Part shown: positions 1 through 8,235 of the stretch, in pieces
Numbering within the stretch: position 1 is the first letter of the stretch
How the letters are laid out: each line of letters opens with the position of its first letter
NCBI GenBank assembly: GCA_963755155.1
Contig: CAVWIV010000007.1
Coordinates: 248,001-312,000, forward strand
Length of the DNA stretch: 64,000 nucleotides
Origin: PALSA-612 sp963755155
Lineage (GTDB): Bacteria; Actinomycetota; Thermoleophilia; Gaiellales; Gaiellaceae
Direction: 5' to 3'
Notes under the pieces: model-generated
What the model was told of the DNA's origin: nothing
Seen by the model: only the letters and a program-made list of their open reading frames with translations
Database searches by the model: none
Translations under genes and position numbers: made by a program

Positions 1-71
1 CTCGGCCACTTCTCCGCGGCTGGGCCAGCATAGCGGGATGCTCTGCCGGCCCCGTAAGTACGCTCCGGGGC

Positions 72-828
72 ATGAGGCTCGCCGTCACGTTCTCGTCCAT
101 GGTCGTCATCGGCCTTGCAGTCGGGTGCGGCGGCAACGGCGGCGGCAGTGATCCGGCCGACATCGAGAACAAGCCCTGGCAGCTCACTTCTGCGGCCGAG
201 CTGACGATTCCGGACGGCGTCGTCCCGAGCGCGGCGTTCGCGAGCGGCAGTGTCTTCGGAACGGCCGGCTGCAACACGTACCGGGCGTCGTACACGCTTG
301 ACGCTGACGCGCTCGAGATCAGCGATCCGTCGGGAACGCGCATCGCGTGTCCCCCGTCCGTCGACGAGTTCGAGCGGGCGTACCTCGCTGCGCTCGGCGA
401 GGTCGCTACCTGGGAGCTCGACGGCGAGGAGCTCGTGCTGTCCGATGCCGACGGGAACGAGCTGCTGCGCTACGAAGTCGCGTCGATCTCCGGCGCATGG
501 ACGGTGACCGGGATCAACACCGGCGATGCGATCGTCAGCCCGATCGTGGGTACGGAGCTGACGGTCGTGTTTGCAGACGACGGATCGCTGACGGGCTCCG
601 CGGGATGCAACACCTATACGACGTCGTACACCGCGGATACGGGAGACATCGAGATCGAGCCTGCGGCAGCAACCGAGAAGTTCTGCCCCGAGCCCGAAGG
701 GATCATGGAGCAGGAGAGTGCTTACCTCGAGCGCTCTCGATTCCGCGGAACAGTACGGCTTCAATGGAGCGACGATGGAGCTCTCTGACGCCGGCGGCAC
801 GCGTCTCGTCACGCTCGTTCGCAGCTAG
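72..828 (+). CDS. secreted lipoprotein with two META (HslJ-like) domains, frameshifted
   Basis: Predicted exported lipoprotein: a hydrophobic leader ends in the lipobox Leu-Ala-Val-Gly-Cys with Cys19 as the acylation site. Two META/HslJ-like domains follow, each carrying the hallmark Gly-x-Ala-Gly-Cys-Asn-Thr-Tyr, near residues 63-70 and 175-182. The uninterrupted frame ends at 788 with a poor tail, but a one-base shift near 730-735 restores a typical META C-terminus (AEQYGFNGATMELSD and onward) that stops at the TAG at 826-828. That stop shares a CTAG with the convergent GroES gene, as several other gene pairs here do, which supports the corrected frame. META proteins are envelope proteins linked to stress or antibiotic tolerance in some bacteria; no specific role is inferred. 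Confidence 0.8.
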
Positions 829-1121
829 TCGTGGATGCGGGCGATCAGGCTCTCGCGCTTGATCACCTTGACCTCGATGCCGCTGAGGCGGACGTCGAAG
901 CCTTCGTCCCGCGGGTACAGCACCTTGTCGCCGGGCTCGATGCCGCCGGCGTCCGTGCCGACTGCGGTCACGATCCCCGTGCGCACCGCGACAGATGACG
1001 CCGCCGAGGCGGGGAGGATCAGCCCGGACCGCGTCTCCGTTTCGTCGTTCGACGGTTGGATGACGAGATACTCGTCGAGCGGCTCGATCGACACGTCGAT
1101 GTGCTGGTGCTCTACTGCCAC
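825..1121 (-). CDS. groS: GroES-like co-chaperonin
   Basis: A 98-residue protein with the GroES (Cpn10) fold pattern: Ile-Glu-Pro-Leu-Asp-Glu-Tyr near the start, then the mobile-loop region (ETETRSGLILPASA), then Gly-Asp-Lys-Val-Leu-Tyr-Pro, and a C-terminal strand ending KVIKRESLIARIHD. The start is taken as GTG at 1121, giving the usual Cpn10 length; the same frame stays open into the upstream ABC ATPase region, but that part is out of frame with the ATPase. GroES caps the GroEL folding chamber in the cytoplasm. No groEL lies next to it, so it may be the secondary co-chaperonin or the partner of a distant groEL. Confidence 0.8.
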   Translation of the reverse strand: MAVEHQHIDVSIEPLDEYLVIQPSNDETETRSGLILPASAASSVAVRTGIVTAVGTDAGGIEPGDKVLYPRDEGFDVRLSGIEVKVIKRESLIARIHD

Positions 1122-1163
1122 GCGCAAAGGGTACGCGCTCTCGCGGCCGCCGCGAATGTAAAC

Positions 1164-1209
1164 GGTGCCAGGCACCAATCTCGTGTCTGTTCCAACTGTG
1201 TGCCAATTC
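1164..1209. repeat. REP-like palindrome GGTGCC-A-GGCACC plus TGTGCCAATTC
   Basis: In the gap between the ABC ATPase and the GroES gene there is a perfect 13-base palindrome (1164-1176), followed after 22 bases by TGTGCCAATTC (1199-1209). The same pair of motifs, palindrome then TGTGCCAATTC, recurs at 13291-13330. This layout resembles short extragenic palindromes mobilised by REP-associated tyrosine transposases. The RAYT in this window (58206-58667) has different ends, so it is probably not the cognate enzyme. Confidence 0.6.
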
Positions 1210-1222
1210 TGGCGCGGACGGT

Positions 1223-1967
1223 CTAGAGCCGCCCGGCGCGGATGATGCGGTCGAGGAACTGCTGCGTCCGCGGCTGCACCGGCGAGGAGAAGATCTGCTC
1301 CGGCGGGCCCTGCTCGAGGATTACGCCCTCGTCGAGGAAGCAGACTTGCCCGGCGATCTCGCGCGCGAAGGCCATCTCGTGCGTGGCGATCGACCATCGT
1401 CATGCCGCCCGTTGCCAGCTCGCGGATGACGTCGAGCACCTCGCCCACGAGCTCCGGGTCGAGCGCGCTTGTCACCTCGTCCAGCAAGAGCAGCTGCGGC
1501 CGCATCGCCAGCGCACGCACGATCGCGGCGCGCTGCTGCTGGCCGCCCGAGAGCCGGTCCGGGTACTCGGCCGCCTTGTCGGCGAGACCGAAGCGGTCGA
1601 GGAGCTGCTTCGCACGCTCCTCCGCCTCGGCCGTCGACTCGCCCAGCGCCTTTCGCGGCCCGAGCGTCACGTTGTCGAGCACGCTCATGTGCGGGAAGAG
1701 GTTGAAGGCCTGGAAGACGATGCCGATGCCGCGCCGAACGCTGTTGACGTCAATGCCGCGCGCGGTGATCTCCGAGCCGTCCACGAAGATGCGCCCGGAG
1801 TCGATCGGCTCGAGGAGGTTCACGCAGCGCAGCAGTGTCGACTTGCCCGAGCCGGAGGCGCCGATCAGGCAGACGACGTCGTGCTCCGCCACCTCGAGGT
1901 CGATGCCGCGCAGCACCTCGATCTTCCCGAACGACTTGTGAACGTCCTCGAGCCGGAGCGCGCTCAT
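1223..1967 (-). CDS. polar amino-acid ABC transporter ATP-binding protein (GlnQ/HisP type), frameshifted
   Basis: ATPase subunit that would power amino-acid uptake with the permease and binding protein just upstream. Visible motifs are Walker A GASGSGKST near residue 35, Q-loop VFQAFNLFPHM, ABC signature LSGGQQQRAAIV and Walker B LLLLDEVTSALD. After the D-loop the frame breaks near 1391, where an extra G turns the expected MVIATHEM into MVDRHAR; on the other frame the protein continues with the usual GlnQ tail (QQFLDRIIRAGRL) to the TAG at 1223-1225. ATG at 1967 overlaps the permease stop as ATGA, implying translational coupling. Without the shift the length is normal, so it is probably a functional gene with a sequence error. 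Confidence 0.88.
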
Positions 1968-2836
1968 AGCGCGATCGCTCCAGTCTGGCGACGCCTGCGG
2001 TCTCGCTCGATCAGGTAGTCGGTGAGCCGGGTCAGGGGGATCGTGATCAGCAGGAACATCGCTGCCGTTGCGAGGTAGGGCGTGAAGTTGAACGTCGCCG
2101 CGGAGTCGATCTGCGACTGCCGGAATGCCTCCACCACGCCGATCAGGGCGACGAGCGCCGTGTCCTTCTGCAGGCCGATGAAGTCGTTGAGCAGCGGGGG
2201 GATCACCCGCCGTACCGCCTGAGGCACGACCACGTAGCGCAAGGACTGGCCGTGCGATAGACCGAGCGAGCGGGCGGCCGCGTTCTGGCTCGGGTGCACG
2301 GACTCGATGCCGGCTCGGTACACCTCGGACACGTACGCCGTGTAGACGAGGATCAGCGCGAACGTCCCCCACACCATCTCCGCGGGCACGCCCCAGAGCA
2401 GCTCCGGCTCGGACACGTAGGCCAGACCGAGTGCCGGGATCCCGAACCCGAGCAGGTAGACGAGCAGGATCGTCGGGATGCCCCGGAAGACGTCCGAGTA
2501 GACGATCGCCAGTAGCCGCAGCGGGAAGAAGACTGGACCAGGGAGGCCGCGGATGACCGCGAGGCCGAGGGCGGTGAACAGGATCACCACCTCGGCGATG
2601 AGGAAGATCTTCACGTTCGTGAGGAACGCCGAGGCGATGTCGGGCAGCGACTCGCTGAAGATCTCACGGTTGAAGAACGCCTCCTTGACGTCGTCCCAGC
2701 CGGGCGACGTGACGACGAGGACGACGAGCGCGCCGAAGAAGACCGTCGTCGAGACGAGCGCGATCGCGACGGCACGGCCGCCAGAGCGGCCGCCCGTCAG
2801 GCTGCCGACGATCTTCGAGCTGCGGTCGTCGCTCAG
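1964..2836 (-). CDS. polar amino-acid ABC transporter permease (HisM/GlnP family), probable CTG start
   Basis: Inner-membrane permease of a polar amino-acid uptake system. It has about five or six hydrophobic segments and the family's EAA loop, with a Gly-Leu-Ser spacing in SLGLSHGQSLRYVVVPQA. The frame is open from 2851, but the only ATG/GTG/TTG is a GTG at 2614 that would remove the first membrane segments. Upstream, CTG at 2836 opens the plausible N-terminus Ser-Asp-Asp-Arg-Ser-Ser-Lys-Ile followed by a transmembrane helix, giving 290 residues, normal for actinobacterial members. The start lies 10 bases after the binding-protein stop, and the gene runs by ATGA overlap into the ATPase. Confidence 0.85.
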   Translation of the reverse strand: MSDDRSSKIVGSLTGGRSGGRAVAIALVSTTVFFGALVVLVVTSPGWDDVKEAFFNREIFSESLPDIASAFLTNVKIFLIAEVVILFTALGLAVIRGLPGPVFFPLRLLAIVYSDVFRGIPTILLVYLLGFGIPALGLAYVSEPELLWGVPAEMVWGTFALILVYTAYVSEVYRAGIESVHPSQNAAARSLGLSHGQSLRYVVVPQAVRRVIPPLLNDFIGLQKDTALVALIGVVEAFRQSQIDSAATFNFTPYLATAAMFLLITIPLTRLTDYLIERDRRRRQTGAIAL

Positions 2837-2846
2837 GGTGGTGCCG

Positions 2847-3710
2847 TTACTTCAGGATCGGCGCGGTGCCAGCGAGCCACTTCGACTCGTAGCGCTTGAG
2901 CGTCCCGTCCGCGCGCATCGCGGCCAGCGCCTTGTTCACGCAGGCGTCGAGCGAGGCGCCTTTGCTGAAGATGAGCCCGAACCGCTCCCGCGTTCCCTGC
3001 GTGGGCAGCCGGCCGACGACGGTGGCCGAAGGCAGCTGGACGCCCGTGATGTAGCCGGTGCTGGGGTAGTCGACGACGAAGCCGTCGATCTGCTTCGCCT
3101 TGAGCGCGGCGATCGTGTCGTTGACCGAGTCGTAGACCTTCGGCTTGGGCGCAGGCTTGATGTACCTCGTGATGTAGTTGTAGCTCGTCGTGCCGACAGG
3201 CGCGCCGAGCGTGAACGCCTTCAGGCCCTTCATCGTCTTGACTTTCGCGATCGCCGTTCCCTTGAGCCCGACGACCGCCTGGTTCACGAAGTAGTACGAG
3301 ATCGAGAAGTCGAACGCCTTGGCGCGAGCAGGGTTGAACGACACCTGCGAGATGTACGCGTCGTAGGCCTTCTTGCCGGGTGCGATCGCCTTGTTGAACC
3401 CCACCGGCTTCCACGTCACCTCGCTCTTCGCGAAGCCGAGCCGGCGCGCGATCTCGTACGAGACGGCGCCCTCGTACCCCTTGCCGGAGTACGGGTCGGA
3501 GGGGTCGAAGCCATGGCCCGCCTTGCCGCCCCACCAAGGCGGGAAGGAGAGGTTGTCGGTCGCGAGCGAGAGCTTCCCGTCGGCGTAGAGATCGAGGTTC
3601 GCCTTCGCGCACTTGCCAATCAACTCTGGGTGAGACGGCGCGCTCGAGGCGAGCCCAGCAACCGCGAAGGCGAGTGCTGCGACGGATCCGACAACGACGA
3701 ACCAGCGCAT
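2847..3710 (-). CDS. extracellular solute-binding protein, family 3 (amino-acid ABC transporter)
   Basis: Substrate-binding component of the amino-acid transporter encoded downstream on the same strand. The 287-residue product begins MRWFVVVGSVAALAF, a Sec-type signal peptide. Family-3 features follow: GYEGAVSYEIARRLG in lobe one, DAYISQVSFNPARAKAFDFS in the hinge region, and GAPVGTTSYNYI in lobe two. A GAGGAG ribosome-binding site sits 6 bases before ATG 3710, which decides this start over more upstream codons. No lipobox is visible, so anchoring may differ from classical lipoprotein binding proteins. It is the first gene of the SBP-permease-ATPase operon and is divergent from the nucleotidyltransferase at 3764. 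Confidence 0.88.
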   Translation of the reverse strand: MRWFVVVGSVAALAFAVAGLASSAPSHPELIGKCAKANLDLYADGKLSLATDNLSFPPWWGGKAGHGFDPSDPYSGKGYEGAVSYEIARRLGFAKSEVTWKPVGFNKAIAPGKKAYDAYISQVSFNPARAKAFDFSISYYFVNQAVVGLKGTAIAKVKTMKGLKAFTLGAPVGTTSYNYITRYIKPAPKPKVYDSVNDTIAALKAKQIDGFVVDYPSTGYITGVQLPSATVVGRLPTQGTRERFGLIFSKGASLDACVNKALAAMRADGTLKRYESKWLAGTAPILK

Positions 3711-3763
3711 TGAATGCTCCTCTCCGGCAGGGATTCGAGCGTACCACGGGGATACTCTGAGCC

Positions 3764-4642
3764 GTGCCCGATCCGACGACTGCCGCAGCCGCCCAGAGAC
3801 GGGCGTTCGCGGAGGAGGCCGCCGGCGCGTACTCCGGTGATCCACGCGTAGCTGCCGTGATGCTCGGAGGCTCGGCGGCGCGTGGTCACGCGGATCGTTA
3901 CTCGGACCTCGAGCTGTTCGTCGTGTGGACGGAGCCGCCCACGGAAGCCGATCGCGCCGCGGCCATCTCCGCTGCGGGAGGCGATCTCGTCATGCTCTAT
4001 CCCGTCGAAGGTGGCGTCTGGTCTGACGCCTGGAAGATCGGCCGTCGGGACGACGTGCCCTTCACCGGCATCGAGGTCGACATGAGCCACTACCTCGTCG
4101 AGGCCGTCGAGGCGATCCTCGTTGACGTCGTGGACGGATGCGATCCCGACCCTCTCAAGCAGCTCGGCGTCGGCGGGATCCTCCATGCGATCCCTTTACA
4201 CGGACGCGAGCTCGTGGAGCGCTGGCAGGAGCGCGCGGCGCGGTACCCGGACGGCCTGCGCCTGGCCGTCGTGCGTGCCCATGCTCAGATCGAAGGCCTC
4301 TGGCGGCTCGATGCGTATGCGGCTCGCGGCAATCCGGTGGTCGGCCACCAGGTGCTCGTGGCGGCGCACGAGGACCTCCTGCACACGCTGCTCGGTCTGA
4401 ACCGCGTGTACTACTCGGGCTTCAAGTCGCTCGAGCCCGTCGTCGCGGAGCTTGCGAATGCACCGGCCGATCTCCTCGAACGAATTCGTGCCTCATACCC
4501 GCTCGCGGCGGGTACTAGCCGCAGAACGCTGACGGCCCTCGTCGAAGAGACGCACGACCTGATCGAACAGCATCTCCCCGAGATTGACGTTGAGCGGCTG
4601 CGGGAGATCCTGCGCTACGAGCGTCCTCTCTGGGACGGCTAG
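3764..4642 (+). CDS. nucleotidyltransferase-fold protein (Pol-beta superfamily)
   Basis: The N-terminal part carries the nucleotidyltransferase signature Gly-Gly-Ser-Ala-Ala-Arg-Gly followed by an acidic pair in YSDLELFVVW (residues about 36-52), the layout of MNT/AadA-type enzymes; the second metal-binding acid is Glu rather than Asp. A helical C-terminal region with conserved His residues follows. The start is GTG. The substrate cannot be predicted: members modify antibiotics, act in toxin-antitoxin pairs or are housekeeping enzymes. The stop codon shares CTAG with the convergent rhodanese gene. Confidence 0.75.
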   Translation: MPDPTTAAAAQRRAFAEEAAGAYSGDPRVAAVMLGGSAARGHADRYSDLELFVVWTEPPTEADRAAAISAAGGDLVMLYPVEGGVWSDAWKIGRRDDVPFTGIEVDMSHYLVEAVEAILVDVVDGCDPDPLKQLGVGGILHAIPLHGRELVERWQERAARYPDGLRLAVVRAHAQIEGLWRLDAYAARGNPVVGHQVLVAAHEDLLHTLLGLNRVYYSGFKSLEPVVAELANAPADLLERIRASYPLAAGTSRRTLTALVEETHDLIEQHLPEIDVERLREILRYERPLWDG

Positions 4643-4971
4643 ACGCGGCCGCCCTCGAGCGGCAGTCCTGCGTCCTTCCACTCGTTCTTGCCGCCGGGGT
4701 AGTGGCGGACGTTGCGGTAGCCGAGCTCCATCAGCCGCTGTCCGACCTCCAACGACGCCTCACAGTTCGGGTTCTGGCAGTAGACGACGATCTCGCTCTC
4801 CTGGTCGGGGATGCGGCGCGGCGCGCGATCGTCCACCGTTCCGGGAGTGATGTTGACCGCGCCGGGCAGGTGTGAGGCGGCGTACGAGATCGGCGATAGC
4901 GCGTCGACGAGCACGAGCGCGTCACCGCGCTCGAGCGCCGCGCAGAGCTGCTCGCGATCGACCGTCTCCAT
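4639..4971 (-). CDS. single-domain rhodanese-like sulfurtransferase
   Basis: A 110-residue rhodanese domain with DALSPISYAASHLPGAVNI (substrate-loop region) and the active-site loop Cys-Gln-Asn-Pro-Asn-Cys near residue 68, then GYRNVRHYPGGKNEW, typical of the fold's last helices. It would move sulfane sulfur through the catalytic Cys in the cytoplasm. The ATG at 4971 overlaps the stop of the sugar permease as TGATG, so it is translated as the last gene of the sugar ABC operon; a functional link to transport is not obvious. The frame extends upstream within the permease, but that part is a shadow. Confidence 0.88.
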   Translation of the reverse strand: METVDREQLCAALERGDALVLVDALSPISYAASHLPGAVNITPGTVDDRAPRRIPDQESEIVVYCQNPNCEASLEVGQRLMELGYRNVRHYPGGKNEWKDAGLPLEGGRV

Positions 4972-5858
4972 CAGACGACGAACGCGTGTCGCCAGCGGCG
5001 GATGATGAGCCACTGGATGAGCACGATGAGGAGCGTGACGACGAACATCGTCACCGTGGCGGCTGCGGCATAGCCGTAGCGGAAGTACTCGAACGCCTCC
5101 CGATAGACGAAGAGCGGCAGGTACGTCGTCGAGTACGGAGGCGGGCCGCCCTCGGTGACGATCAGCGCCGGCACGAAGTTCGCCTGGAGGCTGAAGATCG
5201 TGTCGCGGAACGCGAGCAGGAGCAGGGTCGGCGCCATCACCGGCAGCGTCAGCCGCCAGAAGACGTACAGCGGCTTCGCGTTCTCCACCTCGGACAGCTC
5301 GTAGAGCTCGGGCGGGATGCTCATGCGCGTGGCGAGCAGCACGATGAAGCCCTCGCCGATGATGAACAGGCTCATGATGACCACCGCCGCCTGAGCCGCG
5401 TTCGGGTCGGTGAGCCACTGCTGCGGGGTGAGCCCGATCCAGTTGAGGAAGACGTTGACCGGCCCGTACAGCGGGTTGAAGAGCCAGAGAAACAGCAGGG
5501 CGTAGGCCATGTCGGGGATGATCGTCGGCAGGTACGCGGACGTCCGGTACGTCCCGACGCCGCGGTAGCGCTTGTGCAGGAGCAGGGCGAGGAACATGGC
5601 GCCCAAGATCCTGAGCGGCACCGCGAACGCGATGTAGACGAGCGAGTTGCGAAGCGCCTTCCGGAAGATCTCGTCGTCGATCAGCTCCGTGAAGTTGTCG
5701 AGCCCGATCCAGCGCGGAGACGTGATGAGGTCCCAGTCCGAAAGGGCGAATGCGAAGGTGATGACACCCGGTACGAGGATCAGCGCGGCCAGTCCCAGGA
5801 GGTATGGCGCGAGCATCGCCCAGGAGCCGAACCGCTCGGACTTGAGGAAGTCCTGCAT
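4971..5858 (-). CDS. sugar ABC transporter permease (MalF/UgpA type)
   Basis: Integral membrane subunit of a carbohydrate ABC importer, 295 residues with about six hydrophobic segments. The EAA-type loop that contacts the ATPase is visible near residues 190-210 (ELSEVENAKPLYVFWRLTLP). It overlaps the ATPase stop by one base (TGATG at 5858) and the rhodanese start likewise at 4971. Together with the MalG-type permease at 8236, the binding protein and the ATPase it forms a complete transporter. The sugar cannot be deduced. Confidence 0.9.
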   Translation of the reverse strand: MQDFLKSERFGSWAMLAPYLLGLAALILVPGVITFAFALSDWDLITSPRWIGLDNFTELIDDEIFRKALRNSLVYIAFAVPLRILGAMFLALLLHKRYRGVGTYRTSAYLPTIIPDMAYALLFLWLFNPLYGPVNVFLNWIGLTPQQWLTDPNAAQAAVVIMSLFIIGEGFIVLLATRMSIPPELYELSEVENAKPLYVFWRLTLPVMAPTLLLLAFRDTIFSLQANFVPALIVTEGGPPPYSTTYLPLFVYREAFEYFRYGYAAAATVTMFVVTLLIVLIQWLIIRRWRHAFVV

Positions 5859-6913
5859 CAGCGGTAGACGGCCACGCCTGTCTCGGCGTCGAAGAGGTAG
5901 AGGCGGCCCGGCGCCTGGCGGATGCGGACCGTGGTGCCCACAGACGGACGGATGTCTGGGCCGGCCCGGACGACGATCGTGTGCCCGGCGGCGTCGAGGT
6001 GGAGGAAGGTCTCGTTACCCGCCTCCTCCACGACCTGCACCTCGGCGGGAGCTCCCTCGGCCGACCCGTCCATGCTCACGAGCACTTGCTCAGGACGGAT
6101 GCCGAGCTCGAGCTGGCGCGCGTCGAGATTCGCGCTGCCGAGGACGAACGGCCCCGCGTGGAACACGCCGTCGACGTTCTCGAGTGGCAGGACGTTCATG
6201 GCCGGGCTGCCGATGAACGTGCCCACGAAGCGGTTCACCGGGCGGCGGTAGATCTCGTTGGGCGTCGCCACCTGCTGGAGCACGCCCTCGTTGAGGACGG
6301 CCACGCGATCGCCGAGCGTCAGCGCCTCCACCTGGTCGTGCGTGACGTACACCATCGTCGAGCCCAGGCGCTGGTGGAGCTGCTTGAGCTCCGCCCGCAT
6401 GCGCACTCGCAGCTGTGCGTCGAGGTTGGAGAGCGGCTCGTCGAGGAGGTAGACGTCTGGCCGACGCACGAGCGCCCGCGCCAGTGCAACGCGCTGGCGC
6501 TCGCCGCCGGACAGCTGGTACGGGTGCCGGTCGAAGAGGTCGCTGCACCCGACGAGCTGCGCCGCCCACTGGACTCGCCGCGCCTGCGTCTGCTTCGGGA
6601 TCCGGCGGGCGGCCATGCCGAAGCCGATGTTCTCCCTGACGGTGAGGTGGGGGAAGAGCGCGTAGCTCTGGAAGACCATCGAGACGTTGCGCTTGCCGGC
6701 GGGCACCTTCGTGACGTCGCGCCCGCCGATCGAGATCGACCCGCGTGTGACCTCCTCGAGCCCCGCGGCCGACCGCAGCGCCGTGCTCTTCCCGCAGCCG
6801 GACGGCCCGACGATGGTGATCAGCTCGCCGTCTGGAACCTCGAGGTCCAGGCCCCGAAGGGCCTGGACCTCACCGTACTGCTTCCAGACGTCGGCGAAGG
6901 AAAGGCTCGCCAC
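5858..6913 (-). CDS. sugar ABC transporter ATP-binding protein (MalK/UgpC type)
   Basis: ATPase of the carbohydrate importer. Walker A GPSGCGKST, Q-loop VFQSYALFPHL, signature LSGGERQRVALARALVRRP and Walker B VYLLDEPLSNLDAQLR are all present, followed by a C-terminal TOBE/MalK regulatory domain from about residue 240. The start is taken as GTG 6913 (product begins VASLSFADVWKQYG); an earlier in-frame start would place the N-terminus inside the binding-protein gene. It begins 11 bases after the binding-protein stop and overlaps the next permease by one base. Confidence 0.88.
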   Translation of the reverse strand: MASLSFADVWKQYGEVQALRGLDLEVPDGELITIVGPSGCGKSTALRSAAGLEEVTRGSISIGGRDVTKVPAGKRNVSMVFQSYALFPHLTVRENIGFGMAARRIPKQTQARRVQWAAQLVGCSDLFDRHPYQLSGGERQRVALARALVRRPDVYLLDEPLSNLDAQLRVRMRAELKQLHQRLGSTMVYVTHDQVEALTLGDRVAVLNEGVLQQVATPNEIYRRPVNRFVGTFIGSPAMNVLPLENVDGVFHAGPFVLGSANLDARQLELGIRPEQVLVSMDGSAEGAPAEVQVVEEAGNETFLHLDAAGHTIVVRAGPDIRPSVGTTVRIRQAPGRLYLFDAETGVAVYR

Positions 6914-6924
6914 GTCGCGTGTCG

Positions 6925-8211
6925 CTACCTCTTCGCGCGGGCGAAGATCGCCTTCGTCTTGCTCTCCATCTCCTTTGCCACCTTGGCCGCGGTGACACCC
7001 GGCAGGTACATGTACTGCTCGAGGATCGAGCCCGTTGCGTCCTCGATCTCCGGCCACGTCGAGACGTTCGGGAGGGCACGGATTACGGGGATCGTCTCCA
7101 GGAAGACCTTCGAGTTCTTCGGCTTGGCGTTCGGGTTGAGGAACGCGCGCGAGTTCGCGACCGACTTCAGCGACGGTACCGTGCGGCCCGTCCGCGCGAT
7201 CACCGGCGCCCCCTTCGGCCCGACGGCGTACTCGATGAACTTGTAGGCCTCGCTCTTCACCTTCGACGCCTTCGCCATGCAGTAGGCGTCGGAGTGAAGG
7301 ATGCCGGCCTGCTTCTTGAACTTCGGCAGGGCCGCGATGTCCCAGTCGAAGCTCGTGATCGTGCGGAACGCCGGCGTAGAGCGGCGGGACGAGAGGATCA
7401 TCGCCTGGCGCCCGTTCTGGAAGCGCGTCTCGTCGTCCTCCGACTCGAGCTCGGCGTCACCCGGGATCACGCCGTAGACCGTGTGGAGCTTGAGGAACTC
7501 TCTCAGCGCACCCTGGGCAGCCGGGCCGCTCAGCGTCAGGCTCGTCGGGTTCTTCTGGCTGTCGACTATCTCGCCGCCGTTCGACCAGACGAGCGGTGCG
7601 AGGCGGATGATCGATGCCTCGACGCCCAGACCGTACTGGTCGGTCTTGCCGTCGCCGTCCTTGTCGAGCGTGAGCTTCTTCGCCTTGGCGACCATCTGGT
7701 TCCACGTCCAGCCCTTCTTCGGGAACGGGACCTTCGCCTGGTTGAACAGCTTCTTGTTGTAGTAGACGACGAGGCTCGAGATGTTCTGCGGCTGGCACGT
7801 GACCTGGCCGCGGTACGTGAACGCGTCCAGAGGCTGCTTGTAGAAGTCGCTCCTGTCGAAGAGCTTCGACGCGTTCATCCGCGACTGGACGGGCTCGAGC
7901 ACGCCCCTGGCTGCGAACTGCGCGTAGAAGCGGTAGTTGAGCAGGAAGAGGTCGGGCGGCGTGCCACCCGCGAACGACGTCGAGAGGCGGGCGAGGAGAT
8001 CGCTCCGGTCCGACGCCTCGATGAGCTTGACGTCGATGTTCTTGTTCTGCTTCTCGAAGGCCGATACGAGCGTCCGGTAGGCCTTGAGCTCCTCGGGCTC
8101 GCCGAACGCCATGAACGACACGGTCGTCGTTGACGAAAATGGTGAGCCGACACTAGCTACTACGGCTGCGAGGGAGAGGACGAGTGCAACTGCGATCACG
8201 GTGCGCTTCAT
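6925..8211 (-). CDS. extracellular sugar-binding protein, family 1
   Basis: Binding protein of the carbohydrate ABC importer, 428 residues. A Sec signal peptide (MKRTVIAVALVLSLAAVVAS) precedes the family-1 core: early strand VSFMAFGEPEELKAYRTLV, then RLSTSFAGGTPPDLFLLN and later VVYYNKKLFNQAKVPFPKKG, all typical positions. There is no lipobox Cys. It lies between the MalG-type permease (24 bases upstream) and the ATPase. The ligand is unknown; oligosaccharides or glycerol-phosphate compounds are usual for this family. Confidence 0.9.
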   Translation of the reverse strand: MKRTVIAVALVLSLAAVVASVGSPFSSTTTVSFMAFGEPEELKAYRTLVSAFEKQNKNIDVKLIEASDRSDLLARLSTSFAGGTPPDLFLLNYRFYAQFAARGVLEPVQSRMNASKLFDRSDFYKQPLDAFTYRGQVTCQPQNISSLVVYYNKKLFNQAKVPFPKKGWTWNQMVAKAKKLTLDKDGDGKTDQYGLGVEASIIRLAPLVWSNGGEIVDSQKNPTSLTLSGPAAQGALREFLKLHTVYGVIPGDAELESEDDETRFQNGRQAMILSSRRSTPAFRTITSFDWDIAALPKFKKQAGILHSDAYCMAKASKVKSEAYKFIEYAVGPKGAPVIARTGRTVPSLKSVANSRAFLNPNAKPKNSKVFLETIPVIRALPNVSTWPEIEDATGSILEQYMYLPGVTAAKVAKEMESKTKAIFARAKR

Positions 8212-8235
8212 AGAACGAGCCCCTTTGTCGTGACG

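Noticed and set aside
2553..3713. Long plus-strand frame of 386 codons across the transporter genes
   Set aside because: It is antisense to the permease and binding protein, has no family features and follows codon bias of the opposite strand.
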